Of a stretch of 64,000 nucleotides of DNA, positions 1 to 8,269 are shown piece after piece (the first letter of the stretch is position 1; each line of letters starts with the position of its first letter). Below the pieces are notes generated by a model, which searched no databases, was not told the DNA's origin, and saw nothing but the letters and a program-made list of their open reading frames with translations. The position numbers and the translations under genes were made by a program. This stretch comes from Chloroflexota bacterium (lineage in GTDB: Bacteria; Chloroflexota; Limnocylindria; Limnocylindrales; CSP1-4): NCBI GenBank assembly GCA_021802825.1, contig JAJZRG010000004.1, positions 62,001 through 126,000 on the forward strand. The letters run 5' to 3'.

Positions 1-302
1 ATCAGCACGTTCCGGCCCACGACCAGCGCGATGACGACCACGAGGGCCGCGACCCCGCCCACGGCGGCGATCACGAGCTGGACCGCGGCCGCCAAGATGG
101 CGAGCACGAGGCAGATGCCGATGGCGAGCACGGCGACCGCGCCCAGGCGTCGGGGCTGGCGAGGCTGCTGCTGGGTCCGCTGACCGGGACTCTCGGCAGC
201 GCCGTCAGCGACCGCGCTGCACGGTCGGCGGTCGCGGCAGCGCCCGCGTTGGGATCGGGAGCTGCCCCGGGCGAAGGGCGACCCCCGCAGGACGGGACCC
301 AC
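1..302 (-). CDS. Partial small membrane protein (N-terminal part, runs off left edge)
   Basis: An open minus-strand frame enters from the left edge without a stop. It starts with a basic, Gln/Arg-rich stretch (around QRTQQQPRQPRR), followed by two closely spaced hydrophobic segments rich in Ala, Val, Ile and Leu, typical of two membrane helices with the basic end in the cytoplasm. The family is not recognisable. The start is uncertain: GTG at 300-302 is the most upstream in-frame choice and lacks a ribosome binding site. It lies downstream of the dihydropyrimidinase gene in the same direction, so it may be the last gene of that operon or unrelated. Confidence 0.4.
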   Translation of the reverse strand, partial: MGPVLRGSPFARGSSRSQRGRCRDRRPCSAVADGAAESPGQRTQQQPRQPRRLGAVAVLAIGICLVLAILAAAVQLVIAAVGGVAALVVVIALVVGRNVL

Positions 303-328
303 GGGGGCCGCGCGAGGCGTCGGGCTTG

Positions 329-1726
329 CTAGACGACGCGCGAGTAGTCGGCGACGGCGCGCTTCACGAACTTGCCGTAGCCCTTCTTGCCCTTCCACTC
401 GCCGTCCTGGACGACGACCATGCCGCGGCTCATCACCACGTCGGAGCCGCCCTGGACCGACCGGCCCTCGTAGCAGCTGTAGTCAACGTCCATGTGGTGC
501 GTCTTGGCGCTGATGACGTGCTTACGGTTGGGGTCGTAGACCACGATGTCGGCGTCGGCGCCCACGGCGATCGCGCCCTTCTTGGGGTACATGCCGAACA
601 TCTTGGCGGGCGTGGTCGAGACCACCTCCACCCAGCGCTCCCTGGTCAGCTTGCCGGCCACCACGCCGCCGTCGTGGAGCAGGTCCACGCGGTCCTCGAC
701 GCCCGGCAGGCCATTGGGGATCTTGCGGAAGTCGCCCCGCCCGAGCTCCTTCTGCCCGTGGAAGTCGAAGGGGCAGTGGTCTGTCGACACGACTTGGAGG
801 TCGTTGCGGCGCAGCCCGGTCATGAGCTCCGCCCAGTTGGGGTTCTTCTCGCGGAGGGGCGGCGAGCACACGAACTTCGAGCCGTTGAACCCGTCCCCGA
901 GGTCGTCGAGCGAGAGGAACAGGTACTGCGGACACGTCTCCGCGAACGCCTGGACGCCGCGGTCCCGTGCCTCGCGGACGGCCCTCAGCGCATCGATGAC
1001 CGAGAGGTGGACGATGTAGACGGGCGCGCCGGCAGCTTCGGCCAGCTTGATCACGCGGCTCGTCGCCTCGCCCTCGAACACCGGGTAGCGCGCGATGCCG
1101 TGGTAGTACGGGTCGGTCTTGCCGTCGGCCACGAGCTGAGCCGCCACCGCGTCAATCGCCGGGCCGTTCTCCGCGTGCATCATGATCAGGCCGCCGTTCT
1201 TCGCGGTCTGCTGCATCGCCCGGAAGATGTGGTCGTCGGGGCTGTAGAAGACGCCCGGGTAGGCGGTGAACAGCTTGAAGTCCGGGATCCCCTCGGCGAC
1301 CACCTGGTCCATCTCGGCGAGCGTCGCGTCGTTGACGTCGCTCATGATCATGTGGAAGCCGTAGTCAACGTTGGCCATGCCCTCGGCCAGGGCGAACCAC
1401 TTGTCGATGCCCTGGTGCAGCGTCTCCCCCTTCGACTGCACGGCGAAGTCCACGATTGTGGTGGTGCCGCCGAAGGCCGCCGCGCGGGTGCCGGTGTCGA
1501 AGTCGTCCTTGGCGAACGTGCCGCCGAAGGGCAGCTTCATGTGCGTGTGGACGTCGATCGCGCCGGGCATGACGTACTTGCCGCTCGCGTCGATCACCTC
1601 GTCGGCACGCACCGAGGCCCCGAGATCGACCCCGATCTGCACGATCGTCTCGCCCTCGACGAGCACGTCGGCCCGATAGGAGCCGTCGGCAGTGACGACG
1701 GTGCCATTGGCGAACAGGGTGCGCAT
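329..1726 (-). CDS. hydA: Dihydropyrimidinase / D-hydantoinase
   Basis: This 465-residue cyclic amidohydrolase hydrolyses the ring of dihydrouracil, dihydrothymine or 5-substituted hydantoins to N-carbamoyl amino acids in the cytoplasm. The binuclear zinc site is visible: H60 and H62 in VHTHM, the carboxylated lysine K151 in DFKLF, H184 in MMHAEN, H240 in VHLS and D316 in STDHCPF. Length matches the family. The ATG is preceded by AAGGAGGAAGG, so the start is secure. It is the third gene of a leftward operon after an N-carbamoyl amidohydrolase and an LLM oxidoreductase, which supports a role in reductive pyrimidine or hydantoin catabolism. Pyrimidine and hydantoin substrates cannot be told apart from sequence. 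Confidence 0.93.
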   Translation of the reverse strand: MRTLFANGTVVTADGSYRADVLVEGETIVQIGVDLGASVRADEVIDASGKYVMPGAIDVHTHMKLPFGGTFAKDDFDTGTRAAAFGGTTTIVDFAVQSKGETLHQGIDKWFALAEGMANVDYGFHMIMSDVNDATLAEMDQVVAEGIPDFKLFTAYPGVFYSPDDHIFRAMQQTAKNGGLIMMHAENGPAIDAVAAQLVADGKTDPYYHGIARYPVFEGEATSRVIKLAEAAGAPVYIVHLSVIDALRAVREARDRGVQAFAETCPQYLFLSLDDLGDGFNGSKFVCSPPLREKNPNWAELMTGLRRNDLQVVSTDHCPFDFHGQKELGRGDFRKIPNGLPGVEDRVDLLHDGGVVAGKLTRERWVEVVSTTPAKMFGMYPKKGAIAVGADADIVVYDPNRKHVISAKTHHMDVDYSCYEGRSVQGGSDVVMSRGMVVVQDGEWKGKKGYGKFVKRAVADYSRVV

Positions 1727-1876
1727 CCTTCCTCCTTGGCGTTGGGATGCCCCGCCGGCTGCACCCGTCGGACGGGGTGGCGCGTGTCAGGCCATCGTAT
1801 TCCCGCGCGCAGCGCCGCGATGGGCCCTGCGGCGGCGCGGGGGTGCCGCAGTGGCGCTTGGATGCCGCGGTGGCGA

Positions 1877-2872
1877 TCAGCCGCGGAACGCGGGGATGAT
1901 CTCCCGACCGTAGAGCTCGAGCTGCTCCTCCTCGTTCCCGTTCATGAGGTACAGGTTGAACTGGTCCACGCCGGCGTCGGCCAGCTCCTGCAGGCGGCGG
2001 ACATGCGCCTCGGGGGGCCCGACGAGGCAGAAGCGATCGACAATCTCGTCCGACACGAACGAGGCGTTCGAGGAGCCGACCTCGGCGTGGTGGAGGTAGT
2101 CATACCCCTCGCGCTCGCGGACGTAGGTCGTGAGCTCCGCGGGCAGGTCCTCGCGCGGGTACTTGTTCACGAGGTCCACGACGTGGTTCGACACGAGGGC
2201 CGGGAACCAGCGCGTGCGGTCGCGCCCGTCGGCCAGGTCGCCCACATGCGCGGGCGCCGCCGCCATGACCCTGACTGAGGCCGGGTCCCGGCCCGAGGCC
2301 TCCGCGGAGGAGCGCACCTGCGAGACGAACCAGCGGATGAGGTCCGGATCGCCGATCTGGAGCATTGCGCCGTCGGCGATCCTCCCGGTCAGCTTGAGAG
2401 CGACCGGCCCGTAGCCCGCGATCCACACCGGCAGCCGGTGCTCGGTGGCGACCCATGGCATCTCGAGCATCGCCCCCTCGAACTCGATCGAGTGGCCCTC
2501 GGCGAGCGCGCGGATCACGTGCACGGCCTGCTCGAGGTCGCGCATCGACGTCGGCTGTTTGCCCAGCACCCGACGCGCTGAGTCGCCGCGGCCGATGCCC
2601 AGCTCCATCCGCCCGCCGGAGAGTTCCTGCAGCACGGCCAGCAACGATGCCGTGACGGTGGGCTCCCGGGTGCCGGGGTTGGTGACGCAGGTGCCGAGGT
2701 GCATGGTCCTCGTGGCCTGCGCCATCAGCGTGAGGAGCGGGTACGGGTCCCGCCACAGCACGTGAGAGTCGAACAGCCACCCGTACTCGAACCCGGCGGC
2801 CTCCGCCTGGCGAGTCAAGGCTAGCGTCCGCTCGATCGTGTGGTCCGGCTTGAGTGTGAACCCGAACTGCAT
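1877..2872 (-). CDS. LLM-class F420/FMN-dependent oxidoreductase
   Basis: A 331-residue luciferase-like monooxygenase fold protein, beginning MQFGF and showing the usual ELGIGRGDS and PVWIAGYGP stretches. These enzymes use F420 or FMN for hydride transfer or monooxygenation. The start at 2872 is preferred over an upstream in-frame ATG at 2908 because a GGAGG lies just ahead of it and the fold begins there. It is sandwiched between the carbamoylase and dihydropyrimidinase genes on the same strand. A named LLM subfamily (CPS_4043-like) is, to my knowledge, often found in this context. Its reaction here is unknown; acting on a dihydropyrimidine or a downstream semialdehyde are both guesses. Confidence 0.85.
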   Translation of the reverse strand: MQFGFTLKPDHTIERTLALTRQAEAAGFEYGWLFDSHVLWRDPYPLLTLMAQATRTMHLGTCVTNPGTREPTVTASLLAVLQELSGGRMELGIGRGDSARRVLGKQPTSMRDLEQAVHVIRALAEGHSIEFEGAMLEMPWVATEHRLPVWIAGYGPVALKLTGRIADGAMLQIGDPDLIRWFVSQVRSSAEASGRDPASVRVMAAAPAHVGDLADGRDRTRWFPALVSNHVVDLVNKYPREDLPAELTTYVREREGYDYLHHAEVGSSNASFVSDEIVDRFCLVGPPEAHVRRLQELADAGVDQFNLYLMNGNEEEQLELYGREIIPAFRG

Positions 2873-2910
2873 CGCACCCTCCAACCGGGGGACGCCCCGG
2901 AGAAGCAAAC

Positions 2911-2942
2911 GGCTCGGCTGCCCTCCTCCTGGCAGCCGAGCC
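2911..2942 (-). terminator. Stem-loop terminator or attenuator after the carbamoylase gene
   Basis: A perfect 12-bp inverted repeat (GGCTCGGCTGCC and its complement) has an 8-nt loop. On the minus strand it is followed by a moderately T-rich GTTTGCTTCT. It sits between the stop of the carbamoylase gene (3011) and the start of the LLM gene (2872), so it may lower transcription of the downstream operon genes rather than end the operon. Confidence 0.65.
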
Positions 2943-3010
2943 GCGCGGGATCATACCCGATGGCCGACGGCCCTCACACGCCGTTGGGCCGCGGGGCGGG
3001 CATCAGACGG

Positions 3011-3862
3011 CTACGGCTTGACCAGGTCCCCGTACATGTCGGGCCGGCGATCGCGGTAGAACTGCCACGTCTGGCGGACCTTCGAGATGAGGTCGAGGTC
3101 GAGATCGCGGACGATCATCTCCTCGTTGTACGGGCTGCCGACCGCGCCGACGAACTGGCCGAGCGGGTCCACGAAGTAGCTCTGGCCGTAGAAGTCGTCC
3201 GGCCCGATCTCCTTCTCGACGCCCACCCGGTTGATCGTGCCCACGAAGTAGCCGTTGGCCAGCGAGTGGCTGACCTGCTCCACGCGCCACAGGTACTCGG
3301 ACAGGCCGCGTGAGGTGGCCGACGGGATCAGGACGATCTCGGCGCCGTTGACGCCCAGCGCACGCGCGCCCTCCGGGAAGTGCCGGTCGTAGCAGATGTA
3401 GACGCCGACCTTGCCGACAGCGGTCTGGAACACGGGGTAGCCGAGATTCCCGGGGCGGAAGTAGAACTTCTCCCAGAAGCCCTCGACGTGCGGGATATGG
3501 GTCTTGCGGTACTTGCCCAGGTACGTCCCGTCGGCGTCGATGACTGCGGCCGTGTTGTAGTAGATCCCGGTGGTCTGGCTGTCCTCCTCGTACATCGGCA
3601 CGACGAGGACCATCCCAGTCTCCTTGGCCAGCGCCTGGAAGCGCTTCGTGGTGGGGCCGTCGGGGATGTTCTCGGTGTACGAGTAGTACTTCTTGTCCTG
3701 CACCTGGCAGAAGTAGGGCCCGTAGAACAGCTCTTGGAAAAGCATGAACTGGGCGCCCTGCTGCTTCGCCTGGTGCACGTACTGCTCGTGCTTCTGGATC
3801 ATCGACTCCTTGTCGCCGGTCCAGGTGGCCTGCAGGAGTGCGCCTCGGACGATACGGGGCAT
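3011..3862 (-). CDS. N-carbamoyl amidohydrolase (beta-ureidopropionase, nitrilase superfamily)
   Basis: A 283-residue carbon-nitrogen hydrolase. It should convert N-carbamoyl-beta-alanine (or N-carbamoyl amino acids) to the amino acid, CO2 and ammonia, the step after dihydropyrimidinase. The catalytic Glu-Lys-Cys triad is visible: E44 in LFQELFYGP, K120 in YRKTHIPH and C157 in VYICYDRHFPE. A longer in-frame extension to 4066 exists, but ATG 3862 has AGGAGG immediately upstream and the fold begins at PRIVRGALLQ, so the short start is chosen. First gene of the leftward operon; a TATGCT box lies about 100 nt upstream. Confidence 0.92.
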   Translation of the reverse strand: MPRIVRGALLQATWTGDKESMIQKHEQYVHQAKQQGAQFMLFQELFYGPYFCQVQDKKYYSYTENIPDGPTTKRFQALAKETGMVLVVPMYEEDSQTTGIYYNTAAVIDADGTYLGKYRKTHIPHVEGFWEKFYFRPGNLGYPVFQTAVGKVGVYICYDRHFPEGARALGVNGAEIVLIPSATSRGLSEYLWRVEQVSHSLANGYFVGTINRVGVEKEIGPDDFYGQSYFVDPLGQFVGAVGSPYNEEMIVRDLDLDLISKVRQTWQFYRDRRPDMYGDLVKP

Positions 3863-3966
3863 CGCGAACAGCCTCCTCGAAGAGCCTCGTGCTGGTGCTC
3901 CCGCCGACCCGCTCTTCCGGGCGACGGGCCCGCGGGCCTCACGCCCGCGCAGCGGTGAATGGGGCG

Positions 3967-3972
3967 AGCATA
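3967..3972 (-). promoter_or_regulatory. Probable -10 box (TATGCT) of the pyrimidine-degradation operon
   Basis: TATGCT on the minus strand lies 104 nt upstream of the carbamoylase start, in the gap between divergent genes. It matches the TANNNT box seen before many genes of this window. No convincing -35 box was found. Confidence 0.35.
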
Positions 3973-4156
3973 CGCCGCTCGCAACGGCCGGACCCGGTCG
4001 ATTCGCCCGTCCCGCCGGCCCCGGCGCGTCCCCATCCCGCACGCGCCTTGCCTGCGCCCCCGGCACGTTCGGGGCGCGTTCCGGCCGTCCGCGCGATGAT
4101 CACGCCGCTTCCCGCCGATGGTGAGCGGGCGGCACCACGGAGAGCGGGAGCCTGAG

Positions 4157-5617
4157 ATGGACCACGAGACCGCGCGCACCGCCACCGACGCCGCCCTCGC
4201 CCGCGCGGCTCAGCTGGCCCGGGCATGGGTTCGCGGCCTCGACGCCGGGCGGGTCGGTCCCACCGCGAGCGTGGCCGAGCTGCGCGACAGGCTCGGCGGC
4301 CCGCTCCCGGAGCGGGCGGAGGACCCGGTGGCGACGATCGACGCGCTGGCGGCGGGTGCGGAGGATGGGCTGATCCGCAGCGCAGGCCCGCGGTTCTTCG
4401 GCTTCGTCATCGGCGGCGGGCTTCCGGCCGCCGTCGGGGCGGATTGGCTCGCCAGCGCGTGGGACCAGAATGCCGGTCTGTACGTCATCGGCCCAGCGGC
4501 GGCTGTGGCCGAGGAGGTGGCCGCGCGGTGGGCTGTCGAGCTGCTGGGCCTGCCGGATGGCGTGTCGGCCGGGTTCACGACCGGGGCGACGATGGCCTCG
4601 TTCACGGCCCTGGCGGCGGGACGCCACGCGCTGCTCGAGCGAGCGGGCTGGGATGTCGAGCGCAACGGGCTGTTCGGCGCCCCGGACCTGCCGGTGGTGG
4701 TGGGCGAGGAGGCGCATGTGACGATCCACGTGGCGCTCCAGATGCTGGGCATGGGCCGCGACCGCGTGACCCGCGTGCCCACGGACGGTCAGGGCAGGAT
4801 GCGGGCCGACGCGCTGGCCGAGGTGCTGTCGGGCCTCGACCGCCCGGCGCTCGTGTGCGCGCAGGCGGGCAACGTCAACACCGGCGCGTTCGACCCGCTG
4901 CCGGAGATCGCGGACCTCGTCCGGGCGAACGCCGGCTGGCTCCACGTGGACGGGGCGTTCGGGCTGTGGGCGTCGGCCGACCCGGCGCGGCGCCACCTGC
5001 TCGCGGGCGTCGAGCGGGCGGACTCTTGGACGACCGACGCCCACAAGTGGCTCAACGTCCCGTACGACTCCGGGCTGGTGTTCTGCGCCCATCCGTCCGC
5101 GCACCACGCGGCGATGACGCTCGGCGCCGCGTACTACGTGGAGACCGAGGGCGGCGAGCGCGACCCGTACAACTGGGTGGCGGAGTCGTCGCGGCGGGCG
5201 CGCGGGTTCGCGGTCTGGGCGGCGATCCGGTCGCTGGGGCGCGAGGGCGTGGCGGCGATGGTCGGAGGTGCCTGCGATCACGCGCGTCGGTTCGCCGAGG
5301 GGTTCGCGGCGGCGCCCTCGGCGCTTGGCATCCGGGTGCTCAACGATGTGGTGCTCAACCAGGTGCTCGTCCGCTTCGAAGACCCGTCTGGCGACGTGGC
5401 TGCTGGCGACGCCCGGACGAGCGCGGTGATCGCGGCGATCCAGGCCGACGGGACGCTGTGGCTGGGCGGCTCGCTATGGCACGGCCAGCGGGTGATGCGA
5501 ATCTCCGTCTCGGGGTGGAGGACCACGGCCGAGGATGTGGACCGCTCGCTGGCGACGATCCTGCGGAGTGCCGAGGCGATCCCTCCCGGGGCGATCGCCT
5601 CCACTCCCGCCGGGTAG
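4157..5617 (+). CDS. PLP-dependent group II decarboxylase-like enzyme
   Basis: A 486-residue fold-type I PLP enzyme related to aromatic-amino-acid, glutamate and aspartate decarboxylases. The cofactor lysine is K297 in TTDAHKWLNVPYDSG. H187 in GEEAHVTI is in the position that stacks on the ring, and D265 in LHVDGAFG binds the pyridine nitrogen. ATG 4157 is preferred over an in-frame ATG at 4118 because the homologous region begins there and a GGGAG lies upstream. It is divergent from the carbamoylase operon. Aspartate 1-decarboxylation to beta-alanine would fit the neighbourhood, but substrate cannot be read from sequence and some family members are aldehyde synthases or lyases. Confidence 0.85.
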   Translation: MDHETARTATDAALARAAQLARAWVRGLDAGRVGPTASVAELRDRLGGPLPERAEDPVATIDALAAGAEDGLIRSAGPRFFGFVIGGGLPAAVGADWLASAWDQNAGLYVIGPAAAVAEEVAARWAVELLGLPDGVSAGFTTGATMASFTALAAGRHALLERAGWDVERNGLFGAPDLPVVVGEEAHVTIHVALQMLGMGRDRVTRVPTDGQGRMRADALAEVLSGLDRPALVCAQAGNVNTGAFDPLPEIADLVRANAGWLHVDGAFGLWASADPARRHLLAGVERADSWTTDAHKWLNVPYDSGLVFCAHPSAHHAAMTLGAAYYVETEGGERDPYNWVAESSRRARGFAVWAAIRSLGREGVAAMVGGACDHARRFAEGFAAAPSALGIRVLNDVVLNQVLVRFEDPSGDVAAGDARTSAVIAAIQADGTLWLGGSLWHGQRVMRISVSGWRTTAEDVDRSLATILRSAEAIPPGAIASTPAG

Positions 5618-5666
5618 GGGCGCCGGGCTCCCCCCGGCGCGGGCCCCGCCGGCGCGGGCCCCGCCG

Positions 5667-5696
5667 GCCGATGTTCGCTCTGTCCGAACAATCGGC
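5667..5696. repeat. Inverted repeat, copy 1 (GCCGA-TGTTCG / CGAACA-A-TCGGC)
   Basis: The arms GCCGATGTTCG and CGAACAATCGGC surround the 7-nt centre CTCTGTC. The left arm lacks one T relative to the right arm. The core TGTTCG-centre-CGAACA is identical to copy 2 about 200 bp downstream. It could be a regulator operator, a transcript hairpin or a small dispersed element. Confidence 0.6.
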
Positions 5697-5871
5697 GTGT
5701 CGGGGACGACCGTCGAGAGCTCGGTGACCCGCGCCACCGGCGGTTGGTCTCAGCATGTGAACAGTAGGGGCGGCGCGGGCGCTCGCGGCACGCGCGAGGG
5801 CTGTCTGGTGTTCGCTCCGGCGGCGGCTCAGGACCTCACTGGGGTGCCGGGATGGTCCGCGCGGCCGTCAT

Positions 5872-5892
5872 TTGTTCGCTCTGTCCGAACAA
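5872..5892. repeat. Inverted repeat, copy 2 (TTGTTCG / CGAACAA)
   Basis: A perfect 7-bp inverted repeat with the same 7-nt centre CTCTGTC as copy 1. Conservation of both arms and centre, but not of the flanks, argues for a real element rather than chance. A diverged third copy is at 20807-20827. Confidence 0.6.
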
Positions 5893-6157
5893 CCGCGGCC
5901 CACGAGGCCGATCGCTGCCGCCCGCGACGGCTCGTATGCCCCGCTGAACGGCCGCGGCCGTCACTCGAGGTGAAAAGAGCCGCCTCTCGCCCGGCATTCG
6001 GCCCATGGGTGGGCGCGCTGAGGCGACGGGACGTCCGACACCTGTGCCACCGGGCGCTTCGGCCCAGACCAACCGGAGGCGCTGTGCTGTAATGGCCGCA
6101 TCGCACCTCGTACGCAACCGCACGGGTCGCCCGCACCGCGGCCCGACTGGAGGTCTC

Positions 6158-7492
6158 ATGGGCATCAGCGCCGCGCCGCGCATGACCAGCGAGGAGATCG
6201 TCTCGCTGTCCCGCGCCCACACCATCTTCAGCTGGTCCATCCAGGGCCAGCTCGACCCGCTCGCCATCGACCGAGCCGAAGGCGTCTACCTCTACACGCC
6301 CGAGGGCAAGCGGATCCTCGACTTCAACGCGCAGCTGATGTCGGTCAACATCGGCCACGGCGACCGGCGCGTCATCGACGCCATCAACGAGCAGGCGTCC
6401 AAGCTCCAGTTCGTCCAGCCCGCCTTCGCCACCGAGATCCGGGCCCGCCTTGGCGCAAAGCTCGCGGAGATCCTGCCGGGCGACATGAGCAAGGTGTTCT
6501 TCACGCTCGGCGGGGCCGAGGCAGTGGAGAACGCGATCAAGCTTGCGCGCCACGTGACCGGCAAGCACAAGCTGCTCGCCCGCTATCGCTCCTACCACGG
6601 CGCCACGGCCGGCGCGATGACCCTGACCGGCGACTACCGGCGCTGGGCGAACGAACCGGGCATCGTCGGCGTCGTCCGCTACCCGGACACGCACCATTGG
6701 GGCGAGAAGGAGCCGCGGCCGGCCGACGAGGCGCTCAATGGCCTCGAGGACGTCATCAAGTACGAGGGCGCCCACACGATCGCCGCCATCTTCCTCGAGA
6801 CGGTCGTCGGCACCAACGGCATCCTCATCCCGCCCGACGGGTACCTGCGGGGCGTCCGCGACTTGTGCGACAAGTACGGGATCCTGATGGTCGCCGACGA
6901 GGTCATGGCGGGCTTCGGCCGGACCGGTCGCTGGTTCGCGGTGGACCACTGGGACGTCGTGCCGGACCTCATGACGATGGCCAAGGGCCTGACGTCGTCC
7001 TACCTGCCGCTGGGGGCGGTGGCGATGAACGGCAGGGTCGCCGAGGTCATGGACACCAAGATGTTCTACGGTGGGCTGACCTACTCCTCGCACCCCGTCT
7101 CGCTCGCCGCGTCGCTGGCGACGATCAAGGTCTACGAGGAGGACGACCTGATCGGCAACTCGGCGCGGATGGGCGAGGTCATGCGCCGGCACCACGAGGC
7201 GCTGGCCGCGAAGCACCCGTCGGTGGGCGCGCATCGGAGCATCGGCCTGTTCGGCATCCTTGACCTCGTCCGGTCGCAGGATCCGTGGACGCCGATCACG
7301 CCCTTCAACGGCACCAGCGACGAGATGAAAGCGATCGGCAAGTTTTTCCGCCAGAATGGCCTCTACACGATGATCGCCAACAACTCGATCCACACCAATC
7401 CGCCGCTGTGCATCAACGAGCAGCAGCTGGCCGAGGGATTCGACATCATCGATCGGGCGCTCGACATCGCGGACCAGGCCGTCACGGGCTGA
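6158..7492 (+). CDS. Class III (omega) aminotransferase
   Basis: A 444-residue fold-type I PLP aminotransferase of the class III family that acts on beta-alanine, GABA, taurine and other terminal amines. Cofactor residues are visible: GGAEAVENAIKLAR (118-131) for phosphate binding, D247 in VADEVMAGFGRTG and the Schiff-base lysine K276 in TMAKGLTS. An ATG with GGAGG upstream fixes the start at 6158 although the frame stays open to 6005. Next to dihydropyrimidinase and beta-ureidopropionase, the natural proposal is beta-alanine transamination to malonate semialdehyde. A strong hairpin follows the gene. Confidence 0.9.
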   Translation: MGISAAPRMTSEEIVSLSRAHTIFSWSIQGQLDPLAIDRAEGVYLYTPEGKRILDFNAQLMSVNIGHGDRRVIDAINEQASKLQFVQPAFATEIRARLGAKLAEILPGDMSKVFFTLGGAEAVENAIKLARHVTGKHKLLARYRSYHGATAGAMTLTGDYRRWANEPGIVGVVRYPDTHHWGEKEPRPADEALNGLEDVIKYEGAHTIAAIFLETVVGTNGILIPPDGYLRGVRDLCDKYGILMVADEVMAGFGRTGRWFAVDHWDVVPDLMTMAKGLTSSYLPLGAVAMNGRVAEVMDTKMFYGGLTYSSHPVSLAASLATIKVYEEDDLIGNSARMGEVMRRHHEALAAKHPSVGAHRSIGLFGILDLVRSQDPWTPITPFNGTSDEMKAIGKFFRQNGLYTMIANNSIHTNPPLCINEQQLAEGFDIIDRALDIADQAVTG

Positions 7493-7525
7493 TCCGCGGC
7501 GCTTGCGGCGCTCGCGACTGACGGC

Positions 7526-7555
7526 GACGGCCGGCTCCTCCGGGGGCCGGCCGTC
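7526..7555 (+). terminator. Stem-loop terminator after the aminotransferase
   Basis: A 10-bp GACGGCCGGC stem with its complement and a loop of about 10 nt starts 34 nt after the aminotransferase stop. GTGGTTTGTCT, a weak T-rich tail, follows it. Confidence 0.65.
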
Positions 7556-7706
7556 GTGGTTTGTCTGAGCCTGGCCATGTGTTGCCAACGCTGGCACGCC
7601 TGGGTGCCAAACCGGGCCTCATCGAGCGTGGCGCGCGCGGCAAGCCAGTTCCGGCGCCGAGAGATGCACGCCAACCTGCGACCTGGCACGGCGGTGTGCC
7701 GAGCAA

Positions 7707-8177
7707 TCACGTCCTGTCCGAACCTGCGGCCTCCCCCGCCACAACGGCCTGGAGCATGCGGCGAAAGCGTTCGCGATCCGCTGTCTCGAGGGGCGCGAGG
7801 AAGGCGCGCTCGGCCTCGTCGGTCGCGCGCGTGGCGGCGGCGAGCGTCGAGCGGCCGGCCGCCGTGAGGGAGACGATATTCCGGCGCCGGTCCGACGGAT
7901 CGGGGCCACGTGTCACGAGCGCCTTCGCCTCCAAACCGTCGATCAGCGCCACCATCGTCGTCCGGTCGAGCGCCAGCCGCTGCGCCGCCTCGAGTTGGGA
8001 CGGAGGGCTCCCGGTAGCGAGGACGGTCAGCACGGCGACCTCGCGGCCCGACACGCCGAAGGGTCGCAGCGCCTCTGCGCTGAGCGCGGCCATTCGCTCG
8101 CGGGCGTGCTTGAGCAGGTAGCCGAAGCGGTCGCCGACCGGAGGCACGGGTTCGCGCTCGTCGCAGGTCACGATCAC
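7707..8177 (-). CDS. MarR-family transcriptional regulator
   Basis: A 156-residue winged-helix regulator. The family pattern is clear: dimerisation helices at both ends, the recognition region around RLALDRTTMVALIDGLEAKALVTR (about 68-91), and the wing GPDPSDRRRNIVSLTAAGR with the diagnostic DPSDRR. Start codon GTG 8177 has GGAGG 8 nt upstream. It is divergent from an LLM oxidoreductase gene, and a TCAG/CTGA palindrome lies in the shared 92-nt gap, so autoregulation and control of that oxidoreductase are likely. The ligand is unknown; MarR members usually respond to phenolics or oxidants. Confidence 0.9.
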   Translation of the reverse strand: MIVTCDEREPVPPVGDRFGYLLKHARERMAALSAEALRPFGVSGREVAVLTVLATGSPPSQLEAAQRLALDRTTMVALIDGLEAKALVTRGPDPSDRRRNIVSLTAAGRSTLAAATRATDEAERAFLAPLETADRERFRRMLQAVVAGEAAGSDRT

Positions 8178-8208
8178 ATCCTAGCCTCCCTGCACTTCGC
8201 GCGGATAA

Positions 8209-8221
8209 TCAGATAGACTGA
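8209..8221. promoter_or_regulatory. Candidate MarR operator overlapping a TAGACT -10 box
   Basis: The palindrome TCAG-ATAGA-CTGA extends more weakly on both sides (AT..TCAG..CTGA..AT). It overlaps TAGACT at 8214-8219, a -10 box in the direction of the downstream LLM gene. Location between divergent marR and target is the standard arrangement. No binding evidence can be given from sequence. Confidence 0.4.
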
Positions 8222-8269
8222 CGATCCTGGATGCTGCTTAAGCACGTCCCCAAGGCAGGAGGCTTAACC

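Larger units (their letters stand above)
5618..6157. other. Gene-free region with two copies of a palindromic motif
   Basis: These 540 nt between two rightward PLP-enzyme genes hold no credible gene on either strand. They contain two copies of a TTGTTCG / CGAACAA inverted repeat with an identical 7-nt centre (listed separately), and a GGCGCGGGCCCC direct repeat around 5636-5662. A TGTAATGG sequence near 6085 is the only AT-leaning candidate for a promoter of the downstream aminotransferase. Confidence 0.6.

Noticed and set aside
326..2278. A 650-codon plus-strand open frame opposite hydA and the LLM gene
   Set aside because: It is the antisense shadow of two well-supported genes, rich in His/Val/Arg/Asp as expected for reversed GC-rich codons, with no domain.
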